Positions 57,701 through 61,710 are shown, numbered from the stretch's first letter. The stretch: 64,000 nt of DNA from Bemisia tabaci (GCF_918797505.1 NC_092794.1:78653345-78717344), one strand, 5' to 3'. Made by a program: numbers and translations. Notes: generated from the letters alone by a model not told the origin.

Positions 57701-58356
57701 GGATCATCAATGATACCGAGTTCATACAATGTTGCGGTCTAGTGAGCGCCAAAACGACATTGAGGACCCAAAATCCTGGAGGAGCAAAATCAATATGCCC
57801 TCGTGAAATAGCTGCAGATCTGTCAAATATCAACCAAATGAGCTAATCTTGGTCTTGTTTTAAAGATGATGAGTTGTTTAAAACCTCCCACTACCAGTAT
57901 GATGATAATGCTCATAGTTCTGGAGGACAAGGTCAATCGACAGTTGTTTTGGAACAGCCTGTGTACAATGAAATGCTGCAGTAATGAATGGACCAAGGAG
58001 CAGGACAAGTATCGAAATTACTGCTTCGTCCTGATGTAAAAACCATGTTCCTTTTTCCTCATTTTGTTTCTCTCTCTTCTCCCTTTTGTACTATTCTTTT
58101 CTCGTTTGACTTTGTTTTTGCTGTTTTTCTCAATTTTAAAACTCATATATTGATTTTATTATTTTTTGTGTGATGTGGCCTATAGCTTGAGAAATGGCTG
58201 TGTCCAGACTGCTCAAGAGTCAAGTGCATTTGCCAAATAACCGATCATGCCTCTGTCCCACCGTCCTCATTCCTGAACAATTCCTCATTTAATGGAACCA
58301 CCCGTTTTCAATCTACGCAGACCTCTTATTTAGATCCTTTTCTTAAAAAAACATGA
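1..58356 (+). CDS. nudE: nudE / NDEL1-like dynein cofactor gene (5' end outside window), split over five visible exons
   Basis: NudE proteins bind LIS1 and cytoplasmic dynein and act in nuclear migration, centrosome and spindle positioning and neuronal transport. They have an N-terminal coiled coil followed by a less ordered C-terminal half. Seen here: the end of the coiled coil (NDDLERLQR, then [22 protein letters not shown] and VQRLKDETR), a linker starting DLKQEIL, and the C-terminal block [15 protein letters not shown], which matches the vertebrate/insect NudE block [15 protein letters not shown]. The pieces are joined by GT-AG introns whose phases agree: 29 (phase 2) to 6317, 6453 (phase 1) to 23543, 23734 (phase 1) to 47042, and 47124 (phase 0) to 58186. 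The N-terminal coiled-coil exons and promoter lie upstream. The family assignment is strong. The exact 3' structure is less certain because the last exon is divergent and alternative ends exist. Confidence 0.9.
30..703. other. nudE intron, no recognisable feature
   Basis: AT-rich intronic sequence after the GTTTGT donor. No ORF, repeat structure or RNA gene seen. Confidence 0.5.
704..1257. mobile_element. palindromic MITE with TA target site
   Basis: The outer ends ATGGACCACTAGACAAGGTA and its complement near 1238-1257 are inverted repeats flanked by TA on both sides. The inner arms also pair, for example ACATGTTTCTTTACCA near 745 with TGGTCAGGAAACATGT near 1203, and ACCCGCTCATTAAAACTCAA near 853 with its complement near 1080. 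The whole 554 bp is a foldback centred near 980. It has no coding capacity. The TA duplication suggests Tc1/mariner-type mobilisation. Confidence 0.75.
1280..1640. repeat. tandem pair of ~175-bp units
   Basis: TTCGATCTCGGAAACTAC at 1286 recurs as TTCGATTTCGGAAACTAC at 1461. The following ACCGATTTACTTC, TTAGCACCCC/TGTCCACACCCC, and the closing CACAGTTCGTCC/GACAGTTTGTCC recur in the same order. Two diverged head-to-tail units. Confidence 0.7.
1641..2815. other. intron, mostly unassigned; GC-rich hairpin-like patch at 1793-1880
   Basis: Nothing coding. The patch at 1793-1880 is far more GC-rich than its surroundings and contains short complementary stretches (GAGAGCC/GGCTCTC, GGGGCGGAGGCCCC). 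It looks like the end of an old non-autonomous element, but no boundaries could be set. Confidence 0.35.
2816..2853 (-). repeat. TTC/GAA microsatellite forming the LINE 3' tail
   Basis: An uninterrupted (TTC)n tract on + reads as (GAA)n directly after the LINE stop codon on -. This is how several non-LTR families end, in place of poly(A). Confidence 0.8.
2863..4998 (-). pseudogene. 5'-truncated non-LTR retrotransposon (LINE) reverse transcriptase, two in-frame stops
   Basis: On the - strand one frame runs from about 4995 to a stop at 2863-2865, interrupted only by TAA at 4402-4404 and TAG at 3880-3882. In order it shows the spacer after the missing endonuclease, then RT motifs [18 protein letters not shown] with [33 protein letters not shown] and the catalytic YADD (3622-3633). 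A thumb/C-terminal part follows with [16 protein letters not shown] and PGRPPKRW. The endonuclease domain is lost upstream of ~4998, so the copy is 5'-truncated and cannot encode a complete protein. Clade is not resolved. The short 3' end with a triplet tail recalls RTE-like elements. Confidence 0.9.
5222..5580. mobile_element. hAT-type MITE, 359 bp, with 8-bp target duplication
   Basis: Left end CAGGGGCGGACTGGCC (5222-5237) and right end GGCCAGTCCGTCCCTG (5565-5580) are 16-bp inverted repeats with one mismatch. Both flanks are TGTGTATC (5214-5221 and 5581-5588), a perfect 8-bp duplication. CAGGG ends plus 8-bp duplications are typical of hAT elements. The interior is strongly G/C-rich at both ends with an AT-rich middle and has no transposase. 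Confidence 0.88.
5589..6316. other. intron, no recognisable feature
   Basis: AT-rich sequence leading to the acceptor at 6316. No repeat or coding signal seen. Confidence 0.5.
6317..6453 (+). CDS. nudE: nudE exon, C-terminal part of the coiled coil
   Basis: The acceptor TTTTCAG is followed by a 137-bp exon encoding [10 protein letters not shown]...AIERN...ELDEKEN...VQRLKDETR. The donor is a consensus GAG|GTAAGT. These motifs are the hallmark NudE/NDEL1 block (SLEDFEQ, AIERNAFLE, ELDEKE, VQRLKDEARDLRQEL). The exon completes a phase-2 codon at its start and leaves one base (G) that forms Asp with the next exon, giving RDLKQEI where vertebrates have RDLRQEL. Substitutions such as NLKAMVQRL for LLVSVQRL show moderate divergence but no disabling change. 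Confidence 0.95.
7596..8790 (+). repeat. direct duplication inside the left arm of the foldback
   Basis: TCTCAAGCTTCACTGATATG at 7599 recurs at 8549 and the two stretches stay similar for about 240 bp (to ~7850 and ~8790). The right arm of the foldback has only one counterpart (near 13950-14170), so this duplication post-dates or interrupts the symmetry. Confidence 0.75.
8961..12568. mobile_element. inner palindrome with 1.48-kb arms
   Basis: 8961-10440 is the inverted copy of 11089-12568, with a constant sum of coordinates (21529) and therefore almost no indels. Left end TCATAGATGAAGTGTAGCAT, right end its complement. Nested in it is an element with ends TAGGGTGGGACTTATTTTTT at 9535 and the complement ending at 11994. 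A truncated third copy of that end sits at 8782-8960. Confidence 0.85.
9921..11020. repeat. tandem array of ~184-bp units in the palindrome centre
   Basis: A degenerate core GACACCCTGTAATGACA..GAGGTCCGAAAATTTG recurs at about 9921, 10105, 10281, 10465, 10651 and 10835, spaced 176-186 bp. Each unit also carries GTAAGTTCATACCATC-like, ATTCCTCGTTGTGCGG-like and GAAAACGTCAAAAATACCTC-like blocks in the same order. Units before ~10440 are mirrored in the right arm, while the last two lie in the spacer. Confidence 0.8.
16295..18019. mobile_element. TIR element D in the cluster
   Basis: Left end CACGGTGGATCGAGTCAATG plus GTAGAGGTCGGTCAT, right end ATGACCGACCTCTCCC plus ATTGACTCGATCCACCGTG: inverted repeats of about 35 bp with a few mismatches. 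The interior is AT-rich with no long ORF. Confidence 0.75.
18799..19681. mobile_element. nested MITE with CCCACATAGCACAGAAT ends
   Basis: CCCACATAGCACAGAATATT at 18799 is the complement of the segment ending CTGTGCTATGTGGG at 19681. The element is 883 bp, lies inside element C and contains a tRNA-like stretch on the - strand. Confidence 0.75.
19246..19313 (-). tRNA. tRNA-like (pol III promoter-like) module, not a functional tRNA
   Basis: On the - strand the segment reads TCCCTGTGGCTCAATGGCAG (A-box-like), then AATTCCGCGGTTCGGGTTCAAATCC (split here as AATTCCGCGG and TTCGGGTTCAAATCC; B box). The clover-leaf does not close properly (the T stem only pairs in a shifted register), so this is probably a tRNA-derived part of the MITE around it. 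Confidence 0.45.
21551..21623 (+). tRNA. tRNA-derived SINE-like head with A and B boxes
   Basis: GCGGTGGTGTAGTGGACACC (A box) and GAGGTCCCGGGTTCGATCC (B box) are spaced as in a tRNA. The ends TTCC/GGAA can partly pair, but the anticodon stem does not. A 39-base T run starts right after, which would terminate pol III. The block CTGAGGTCCCGGGTTC is shared with the copy near 57096, so this is a repeat family and not an isolated tRNA gene. Confidence 0.6.
21624..21662 (+). repeat. 39-base T homopolymer
   Basis: An uninterrupted T run immediately 3' of the tRNA-like module. It would act as a strong pol III terminator. Its exact length is likely unreliable. Confidence 0.8.
23206..23540. other. intron end before the nudE linker exon
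   Basis: Unassigned, AT-rich, with a short T/G run at 23452-23465. Provides the acceptor for the exon at 23543. Confidence 0.5.
23543..23734 (+). CDS. nudE: nudE exon, linker after the coiled coil
   Basis: The acceptor TTTTTCAG at 23542 is followed by codons for (D)[10 protein letters not shown], the expected continuation of RDLRQEL in NudE, then a Ser/Lys-rich linker ([28 protein letters not shown]). A donor AAAA|GTAAGC at 23734/23735 leaves one base (A). Joined to GT of the exon at 47042 this makes Ser, so the reading frame is preserved. The linker is poorly conserved in the family, so the exact 3' boundary rests on the donor and phase match. The same frame stays open for 110 more codons past this donor (see the alternative extension). 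Confidence 0.82.
23735..24066 (+). CDS. possible read-through 3' terminal extension of the nudE linker exon
   Basis: If the donor at 23735 is skipped, the linker frame stays open to a TAA at 24064-24066, and an AATAAA follows at 24090. The extra ~110 residues are basic and Ser/Arg/Lys-rich. They contain degenerate repeats of the type K-x-x-[36 protein letters not shown] and KNVSDKSAP. This would give a NudE isoform that keeps the coiled coil but lacks the [11 protein letters not shown] block. I do not recognise the tail as a known domain. The repeat-like pattern and nearby polyadenylation signal favour a real composite terminal exon. A chance open frame is the alternative. Confidence 0.5.
24090..24095 (+). 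terminator. polyadenylation signal AATAAA after the read-through stop
   Basis: AATAAA lies 24 bases after the TAA that closes the extended linker frame. This is a plausible intronic polyadenylation site for a short nudE transcript. Confidence 0.45.
24100..24716. other. intron, no recognisable feature
   Basis: No coding, repeat or RNA signal seen. Confidence 0.5.
24719..25737. mobile_element. palindromic TA-flanked element, 1,019 bp
   Basis: CAGGGTGATCCAAAAGTCCC at 24719 pairs with its complement ending CACCCTG at 25737, with TA on both sides. The arms pair almost to the centre near 25229, including CTAACTTTTTACCTAATTAA/TTAGGTAAAAAGTTAG. TA plus CAGGGTG-type ends point to Tc1/mariner-like non-autonomous elements. 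Short repeats of AAAATGGCGGCCGGTTAA lie in the arms. No transposase. Confidence 0.85.
25740..28297. other. intron, unassigned
   Basis: 2.5 kb of AT-rich sequence with ORFs up to ~114 codons on either strand, none resembling a known family. No inverted-repeat boundaries noticed. Confidence 0.5.
28299..29433. mobile_element. palindromic element, 1.1 kb
   Basis: AAAGGGGTACGTGCAAAACG at 28299 pairs with CGTTTTGCACGTACCCCTTT-type sequence ending 29433. Arms of ~510 bp include CCCATGTTTTCCCAAAGTTT, GCGCCTCCGAAGCG-like and GACTTTACCGTATCCTAGGG with their complements. A ~110-bp unpaired centre lies near 28866. No clear target duplication, no ORF. Confidence 0.85.
29434..30682. other. intron, unassigned
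   Basis: No recognisable feature. The A-rich stretch at 30649-30665 directly precedes the retroelement-like ORF region. Confidence 0.45.
30683..32787 (+). pseudogene. decayed ORF1 (gag-like) region of a non-LTR retrotransposon, tentative
   Basis: A run of + strand reading frames, each broken by stops or shifts, with composition unlike the surrounding AT-rich intron. The first part (from 30683) is Lys/Glu/Leu-rich and coiled-coil-like. A unit around [20 protein letters not shown] (31280-31350) recurs as [20 protein letters not shown] (31768-31827), so the ORF holds an internal duplication. The last frame (32098-32787) has a basic stretch [18 protein letters not shown], [13 protein letters not shown], and a C-terminal part with [20 protein letters not shown] short WT-V-GRK motif followed by a KxxxxxxNPAK-like domain resembles ORF1 of R1/jockey-type elements. 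No zinc knuckles or RT follow, so identity is uncertain. Confidence 0.42.
32788..33583. other. intron, unassigned
   Basis: Contains a G run at 32878-32890. ORFs up to 119 codons have no recognisable similarity. Possibly the 3' remainder of the ORF1-like element. Confidence 0.4.
33584..33706 (+). repeat. GTC/GTT trinucleotide microsatellite
   Basis: About 120 bp of (GTC)n mixed with (GTT)n grading into pure (GTT)n, preceded by TATG tetranucleotides. A second short GTT tract lies at 33889-33905. Open frames across it are artefacts of the repeat. Confidence 0.9.
33993..34165. repeat. GC-rich islet ending in a solo copy of the element-B terminus
   Basis: 33993-34128 is very GC-rich (GCGACACGCCGCGCAGG, CCGCCCGGCGGCACC) in an AT-rich intron. 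It is followed at 34132 by ACTATGGTCCACAGGCCGTA then TTTAAC, which matches the left end of TIR element B (ACTATGGTCCCACAGCCCGA then TTTAAG). No partner end was found nearby. Confidence 0.55.
34166..34792. other. intron, unassigned
   Basis: AT-rich, no recognisable feature. May contain the body of the element whose end lies at 34132. Confidence 0.4.
34795..35790. mobile_element. palindromic mariner-like MITE, 996 bp
   Basis: CGAGGGTCATCCAAAAAGTA at 34795 pairs with TACTTTTTGGATGACCCTCG-type sequence ending 35790, with TA on each side (34793-34794, 35791-35792). The arms pair nearly to the centre near 35293 (GACGACCTCCTGTCGGCGCG, AAGTTTTCATTGAGTAGGCC and complements). The CGAGGGT-CATCCA-AAAAGTAAG end and TA duplication are typical of mariner-family elements. 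The interior is a foldback without transposase. Confidence 0.88.
35868..36445. mobile_element. palindromic repeat, ~285-bp arms
   Basis: AATGGAGATGTTGCATGTGT near 35910 pairs with ACACATGCAACATCTCCATT near 36400, and TTGAGAGCTT.., GATAGGGAGCAAATACATT and GAGAGTTTGTCTTCATG pair closer in. The loop near 36158 includes GTTTTGGAGTCCCCAAA. No target duplication identified. Confidence 0.75.
36454..36790. repeat. tandem pair of ~172-bp units
   Basis: TTCTTATGTGTTCCAAGCTG..GAATATGACC..ATCACCC at 36454 recurs as TTCTTATGTATTTTGACTTG..GAAAATGACC..ATCACCC at 36626. Part of a third unit (CCCTATCACTTTTAATTTTTCCG) lies left of the palindrome at 35830. Confidence 0.6.
36791..37600. other. intron, unassigned
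   Basis: Includes a T-rich run at 37239-37266. Otherwise nothing recognised before the tandem/palindromic block that follows. Confidence 0.4.
37610..38520. mobile_element. tandem-then-palindromic repeat carrying an inserted MITE
   Basis: Two ~290-bp head-to-tail units (CTCTTAGGTCCC..GATTCTCCGGAAAAA at 37617 and CTCTTAGGTCAC..GATTCTCCAGAAAAA at 37904). From ~37725 the sequence also forms a palindrome with the right side: CCCAATTTTAAAATTC at 37738 pairs with GAATTTTAAAATTGGG at 38485, and GATTCTCCAGAAAAACGTG at 37927 with CACGTTTTTCTGGAGAATC. The right arm is interrupted by the MITE at 38141-38397. Confidence 0.7.
38141..38397. mobile_element. 257-bp MITE with ~60-bp TIRs
   Basis: TTGGACCGCGTTAAACAGAA at 38141, continuing AGGAACCAAGCCACATCAGC, pairs with the complement ending CGGTCCAA at 38397, with a few mismatches. 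The flanks (GGTGGGTCAA | TTTGAACTC) joined directly match the uninterrupted opposite arm of the surrounding palindrome (GGTGGGTCAATGTGAACTC) with one mismatch. Target duplication is very short or absent by this delimitation. Confidence 0.8.
38617..38738 (+). mobile_element. truncated end of the 24719-25737 element family
   Basis: CTGGGTGTCCATATAGTCCC then CTAACTTTTTACCTAATT, TAAAGATTTGAAACTT and AGGAGCTACTTTTTGGC follow the order of the left arm of the 24719 element. Only ~120 bp of one end is present. Confidence 0.75.
38778..39299 (+). pseudogene. decayed coiled-coil plus cysteine-motif ORF, unknown
   Basis: From 38778 a frame encodes a Lys/Glu-rich, coiled-coil-like stretch ([37 protein letters not shown]). 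Coding character then seems to shift to another frame (39011-39160, [33 protein letters not shown]). It then returns to the first frame with [13 protein letters not shown] and [16 protein letters not shown] before a stop. The CxxC...C...CPxC spacing resembles a zinc-binding site. The frame breaks suggest a dead ORF, perhaps ORF1 of a retroelement. I do not recognise the family. Confidence 0.35.
39300..41302. other. intron, unassigned
   Basis: 2 kb AT-rich sequence. No inverted repeats, known protein similarity or RNA genes recognised. Confidence 0.5.
41303..41343 (+). CDS. possible alternative terminal exon with basic (NLS-like) tail
   Basis: A pyrimidine-containing tract ending GACGCAG precedes a short open stretch encoding [12 protein letters not shown] and then TAA. 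Its incoming phase (two bases GC completing a codon) matches the phase-1 donor of the exon ending at 23734, so splicing 23734 to 41303 would give [17 protein letters not shown]. The RKRKR core resembles a monopartite nuclear localisation signal. No AATAAA was seen close downstream, and short exons of this kind arise easily by chance, so this is only a candidate. Confidence 0.25.
41344..42691. other. intron, unassigned; one 96-codon ORF
   Basis: An ORF at 41872-42162 follows a TCTATCTAG acceptor-like site and is open for about 97 codons, but it has no recognisable similarity and no compatible donor context. It is left uncalled. Confidence 0.4.
42692..44815. mobile_element. 2.1-kb palindromic element with a nested MITE at its centre
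   Basis: Left arm 42692-43514, right arm about 43976-44815. Pairs include GGCCTACTGATTGAGGAACA/TGTTCCTCAATCAGTAGGCC, GAGCATCCCCCCAAATTGCC and GAAATCTATGACCAACATTA with complements. The arms are >95% alike by eye. The unpaired middle holds a nested MITE (43515-43851) and ~125 further bases. No ORF beyond 70 codons. Confidence 0.82.
43515..43851. mobile_element. nested 337-bp MITE
   Basis: CAGAGACAAGAGACCCTCCA at 43515 pairs with TGGAGGGTCTCTTGTCTCTG ending 43851. Further in, TGGAAGCTTTTACTTT/AAAGTAAAAGCTTCCA and GTTGACTTACCTACATGG/CCATGTAGGTAAGTCAAC also pair. Confidence 0.75.
44816..47040. other. intron, unassigned
   Basis: No recognisable element. Ends in the pyrimidine-rich tract and acceptor of the exon at 47042. 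Confidence 0.5.
47042..47124 (+). CDS. nudE: nudE exon, conserved C-terminal [11 protein letters not shown] block
   Basis: The acceptor TTCAATTTCAG is followed by 83 bp encoding (S)[16 protein letters not shown] and [11 protein letters not shown], with a donor GGG|GTGAGT. The motif [18 protein letters not shown] is the most conserved C-terminal feature of NudE, NDE1 and NDEL1. The exon enters in phase 1 and leaves in phase 0. In other species the next residues are ALESKLASCR. Confidence 0.95.
47125..50501. other. intron, mostly unassigned
   Basis: Contains at ~47855-47900 a block (GGGTTTTTTGGGTCGCTGA then ACTCGAAT) also present near 21420 in element B, probably part of a dispersed repeat. 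Otherwise nothing recognised. An ORF at 49137-49433 has no known similarity. Confidence 0.45.
50502..51586. mobile_element. 1.09-kb TIR element with layered inverted repeats
   Basis: CACAGATTAGTCCAGATCGC at 50502 (continuing TAACATC) pairs with its complement ending 51586. A second layer pairs TTCAAAACTAGGAACCAAAA (50809) with TTTTGGTTCCTAGTTTTAAA (51486), and GGCGGGAA with TTCCCGCC. A third, nearly perfect palindrome sits inside (51004-51329). Confidence 0.78.
51004..51329. mobile_element. 326-bp near-perfect palindromic MITE
   Basis: AATAAAGAAGGAGAATTAAT at 51004 pairs with its complement ending 51329. The arms run to the centre (~51165) through GTTTCGAGCTGCT, AGCTCATTTTCAGCTGCAAA and GAGTGGCGACCTGACC with only a few mismatches. 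Confidence 0.85.
51590..53270. other. intron, unassigned
   Basis: ORFs of up to 110 codons (52455-52787) have no known similarity. TTTCCCGCAG is repeated at 52162-52181. Confidence 0.45.
53271..54138. mobile_element. 868-bp palindromic element
   Basis: GGCTTATTTTCGTCATGTAG at 53271 pairs with its complement ending 54138. Arms of ~300 bp include CCTGACCAGCTCTTAGAGA and GGGCCCATTTAAAA with complements. The right flank continues so that the reverse complement reads CCCTAGGGTGGGGCTTATTT, resembling the TAGGGTGGGACTTATTTTTT end of the element at 9535. Confidence 0.8.
54139..54775. other. intron, unassigned
   Basis: No recognisable feature. Confidence 0.45.
54796..54823 (+). repeat. AAGT tetranucleotide microsatellite
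   Basis: About seven uninterrupted AGTA/AAGT units next to the left terminus of the foldback. Confidence 0.85.
57096..57172 (-). tRNA. tRNA-derived SINE-like module (Gly-like), - strand
   Basis: On - it reads AGTGGTGTAGTGGTCAAGGC (A box), then CTGCCAA in the anticodon-loop position, then TGAGGTCCCGGGTTCAATCC (B box). TCA.CCTC at the 5' end can pair with GAGGTGA at the 3' end, but the anticodon stem is poor. It shares CTGAGGTCCCGGGTTC and TGGTGTAGTGG with the copy at 21551, so both belong to one tRNA-derived repeat family. Confidence 0.6.
57174..57203. repeat. perfect 14-bp-stem hairpin
   Basis: TGCTACCCTCATTA, TC, TAATGAGGGTAGCA: a perfect inverted repeat with a 2-base centre at the right end of the foldback, overlapping its outer TIR. 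Confidence 0.9.
57210..58185. other. intron, unassigned
   Basis: No recognisable element. Ends in T-rich sequence and the acceptor of the proposed terminal nudE exon. Confidence 0.5.
58186..58356 (+). CDS. nudE: nudE terminal exon (divergent)
   Basis: Acceptor ...GGCCTATAG at 58185, where the TAG is also an in-frame stop, so the frame opens exactly at the splice site. Then 56 codons and TGA. Phase 0 matches the donor at 47124. The start [11 protein letters not shown] is a degraded match to (A)LESKLASCR. About 30 residues later [16 protein letters not shown] matches the vertebrate NDEL1 segment NGTKFSRSGHTSFFD at nearly the same spacing. AATAAA signals follow. The CPDC pair and the lost Ala are odd. 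The alternative is that a separate exon carries the canonical ALESKLASCR and was missed, or that this belongs to a PHD-like fragment. Confidence 0.62.
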   Translation, partial: LEKWLCPDCSRVKCICQITDHASVPPSSFLNNSSFNGTTRFQSTQTSYLDPFLKKT

Positions 58357-58534
58357 CAGTTATTCATTAACATAAAGTTAAAACTCAGGGTGCTCCTAAT
58401 CGCTTTCCTCACGATTCTAATTTCAATAATCGAAATTGTCCTTTGATACCTTTATAATAGGTTGGAAACTTTCCTAGGCGTGATGTAAACTCTGTCGTAT
58501 CTTCAGTAAGAAATTAACTACTTATTTTTTTAGT

Positions 58535-58617
58535 AATAAATTGGGTTACATTATTATTCGGCTGCAAATATCCCTTGTTTTGTTTTTTCTTGTCATCATA
58601 AGTATTATTTTAATAAA
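58535..58617 (+). terminator. two polyadenylation signals of nudE
   Basis: AATAAA occurs at 58535-58540 and again at 58612-58617, about 180 and 260 bases after the TGA of the proposed terminal exon. The region is AT-rich, as expected for a 3' UTR end. Confidence 0.45.
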
Positions 58618-58619
58618 CA

Positions 58620-61600
58620 TAACCCAACAAACCTAGTTTTTAAATTTAATTTCTATGGTTTCACCACTGTCAAGGGCTGATTTTACCATTATTTGGAGCT
58701 GTATTTATTGAAAGAATGTTCAGATGTCTTATCAGATGTAACAGGGGAAAAAACAGAAACATTCAAAAAGTAACACCTATAAGTAGAAGAGCTCTTGGCC
58801 TTTTTCTTCTTTTTCCTTTTAATGAAGAAGAATCCAAAACCAGTCATCTTAGAAAGTTCCAGTAGTGAAGGCTGTCTTTTCTCGGCAAAACGAAGTCTAT
58901 ACTGTCATTCTATTAAGTATGAGGGTAGAGATTGGTGTGCATTATTAAGGTCTCGAATATTTATTTACCTATTTATTCTATTATTTATTCTTACGTCAAT
59001 TTTTCTGAAAATTCCTTCATAACTCATCATCTTGAGATGCTTCTTGCTGTAAAAAAAAAAAAAAAAACAATAAAAAATAAATAATAGTAAGTATGGAAGT
59101 AAGTATCTCGGTTTTGCTGAGTGGGCTCTCAAAATTTTTGAGCAGTTTGATTTTAAGCTCTTGGTAAATCCCATTTTAGACTCCTACTCTTACATCAAAA
59201 GTGTTTACCTAAACACTGAAGGTCCTAGCGCTCTCATCACTGAAGAGTACCATGTTCTGATTCACCTTGCTCCAAAGTTTCTAGCTAAATTCAATTAAAA
59301 TTTTCTACTTGACTTTTCTTAAAATTTTGTAGTGGTAAATACTACTGAAGCTTGTAATCTTACATGCATACATTTTTAATTTTATAAAATTTCATGAGTT
59401 CCTTTTATTTCAAAGTGTCGTTAGTGAGACATTAAAAACACTGATTATTTTTCAGTCTATCAAAGTTTTAAAGTGCACTAACAATTTATTAATTTAGTTG
59501 TAATAAGTAAGGAAGCCTTATGAACTTAACTTTCAGATCGTTCCCCCTCCCCACTTCCCTGAAGCTGGGTTTTCCTATGACCTCCATCTGACGGAGGTAG
59601 TCGCAATGCAGTGCACCCTGTACCTTGCGCCAGGCCAACAGAGCCTCCTTGCGCCAAAACGTTTTCTTTGAATATTGCGGATGCAGTTGCGCTGTTTGTT
59701 TCATGAAGAGTTGCAGAAGTATTTTTTTTTTCGTTTATAACCTTTAAAAATTAATGTTAGCTATCGAACAAATTTCTCATGATGGACGCCGTCTCCAAAT
59801 TAAATTAAAAGATAATTGCCCATTCTGTTGAACTTCTCTCCTATTTTCCTCCAGAGGGTCTCTCGTGTTATCCAATTCTTATGGTCTTTAAGTATAGTGT
59901 CAAATAGTATGGAGTGTTTAGAAACCAATGCGGTCAAGGACTCCTCTTTGCCCTTCGAGAGTTTTATTAAATATTTAATATTTGTTTATTATATCTTGGA
60001 ATATTCGCACAAACAAAGACAACAGAGACAAGCATTGGAGATTACCATGCAACAATTCCTATCGGGAGGAGGTCCTCGGAAAATCCGGCTTAATTTGTTC
60101 AATTACATAAGGAAAAGGAAATATACTGCTCTATTCTTCTAAAATTCCTCTCCTCATTTCTCTAATTTCTGAAGAGAAAGGAAGAAATATGTTTCATTTT
60201 TAGAATATGCAAACTTTGTAGGTGGATTTAGAAGGTTTGAATGTTTGCTCAAATCAAAATAAGTAACTTTTTAGCCATGATGTGTGATGTAGATGGAAGG
60301 TGTAGGTAATGAAATGACAGACTTTTGAGTAATATCCAAAGGAGCCACCATATCCTTGGCCTTCCAAATCCCTACCATGGTTGATAAATGTTCACCAATG
60401 AACAATTGTTCCAAGGAGTTGTATTTTTCAATCACTTAAAAACAAAAACAAAAAAAGAAAACTTTTGTGCCTCTCTCAATGGTTTTTATCTCAAAGGTTT
60501 ATAATTCTATGGATTAGCATCTTTTTGAATTTTAGTGAGAACTGCTTAACTTGTGATAAATTGTATTAAAATCCCAGCTACATTCTTTGCCTGTATTAAG
60601 CCTCCAAAATTTTAATCATAAAGTTGTAATTTTGTAAAAATAGTTTACCTTGCAGCGTACATCAATTATCATTTTTGCTATCATTCATAGGAGTTAAAAA
60701 CTTCCCTTCCTTTCCCAGAATCCAGTCCCATCCCTTATGCTCATCGGTCTCGTGTTCAGCCGTCTAATGGGTTCCATCATTTGCAGGTCCGTTTTTATTT
60801 TTTGAGCTCTTTCTACTAACCTTCATTACTTGAAGCCTGACACCTTTTCTTTTTTTTCTCTTTTTTGGAAATCCCGACTTTGATTTGTTGTTACTCTATA
60901 AGAGGGACAAGAAATCAGTATGTTAGGCAACGCAGCACCCCTATAATGGGTGATTTCACGATTACAGGAATAGCTTAAAGGTACAAAACCTCTAAAATAA
61001 AAAAGCATCGTATTGAATTTTTTATCCTCCCTTTGAAAAGATATTAAACTTCCTTTTTCCCGCTTTTGTACAAACAATTTTGATTTTGTACCAAGTTATA
61101 TTAACGAACTATCAAGCCATTTAATCACGTATCATCTTCTGTAACTGGACTTCTGGAGATCCTGTCAAACATGGTAGTACCATCAAATTATGTCGCTCAT
61201 GTATCCAACGCTCGAAATTATGAAATGAAAGGGTAATGAAAAAGATCCAGCAATTCTTGAAATATTCGGTAGAGTTAATGCATTCTATCTTTTGTTCTAA
61301 AACGTTGTTCTCTTCTAAACCTAGGGGACCTCCTTTCAGTTTAATGTTGTTAATTGAGGATCTGGAGGCCTGAGGAATCAGTGCTATACCCCTCATAATC
61401 ACTAGTTTTCCTACAAAATGAAGTTTAGCTTGTTGATAAATCCGACTTACTAGTAGTTTTCTCATATACGCTTTAGTGAACAACTTGACGACATTTCTAA
61501 AACTCCCACCGTTTCCATCCAGCGAGTTAAAATTTGCACTAAATGTTAAAACCAAACTGTGTTGCCAATTATGGCGGTACACCTTTCCAATAATTTTTCT

Positions 61601-61710
61601 GGCTTAAAAATCAATATCGCTATCTTCGCGAATATATGGAACGTTTTTGGAAAATATTGTTGAAGATCTGAGAATAATTACTATTTAATGGCTGAAAATT
61701 AACCTTCGCA
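58620..61710. other. downstream of nudE, unassigned
   Basis: A-run at 59051-59067. The longest non-LINE ORF of the window (61121-61582 on -, 153 codons) lies here but shows no recognisable family, and its codons are unremarkable, so it is not called. A candidate small exon is listed at 60719. Confidence 0.45.
60719..60786 (+). CDS. candidate small exon, unassigned
   Basis: A strong acceptor (CTTCCCTTCCTTTCCCAG) and a CAG|GTCCGT donor bracket 68 bp open in one frame: SSPIPYAHRSRVQPSNGF, then HHLQ. It enters in phase 1 and exits in phase 0. It lies beyond the proposed nudE end, so it may be an alternative nudE 3' exon, an exon of the next gene, or chance. Confidence 0.22.

Noticed and set aside
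61121..61582. 153-codon ORF on the - strand
   Set aside because: Longest ORF outside the LINE/nudE, but no recognisable family and no supporting signals; length is possible by chance in 64 kb.
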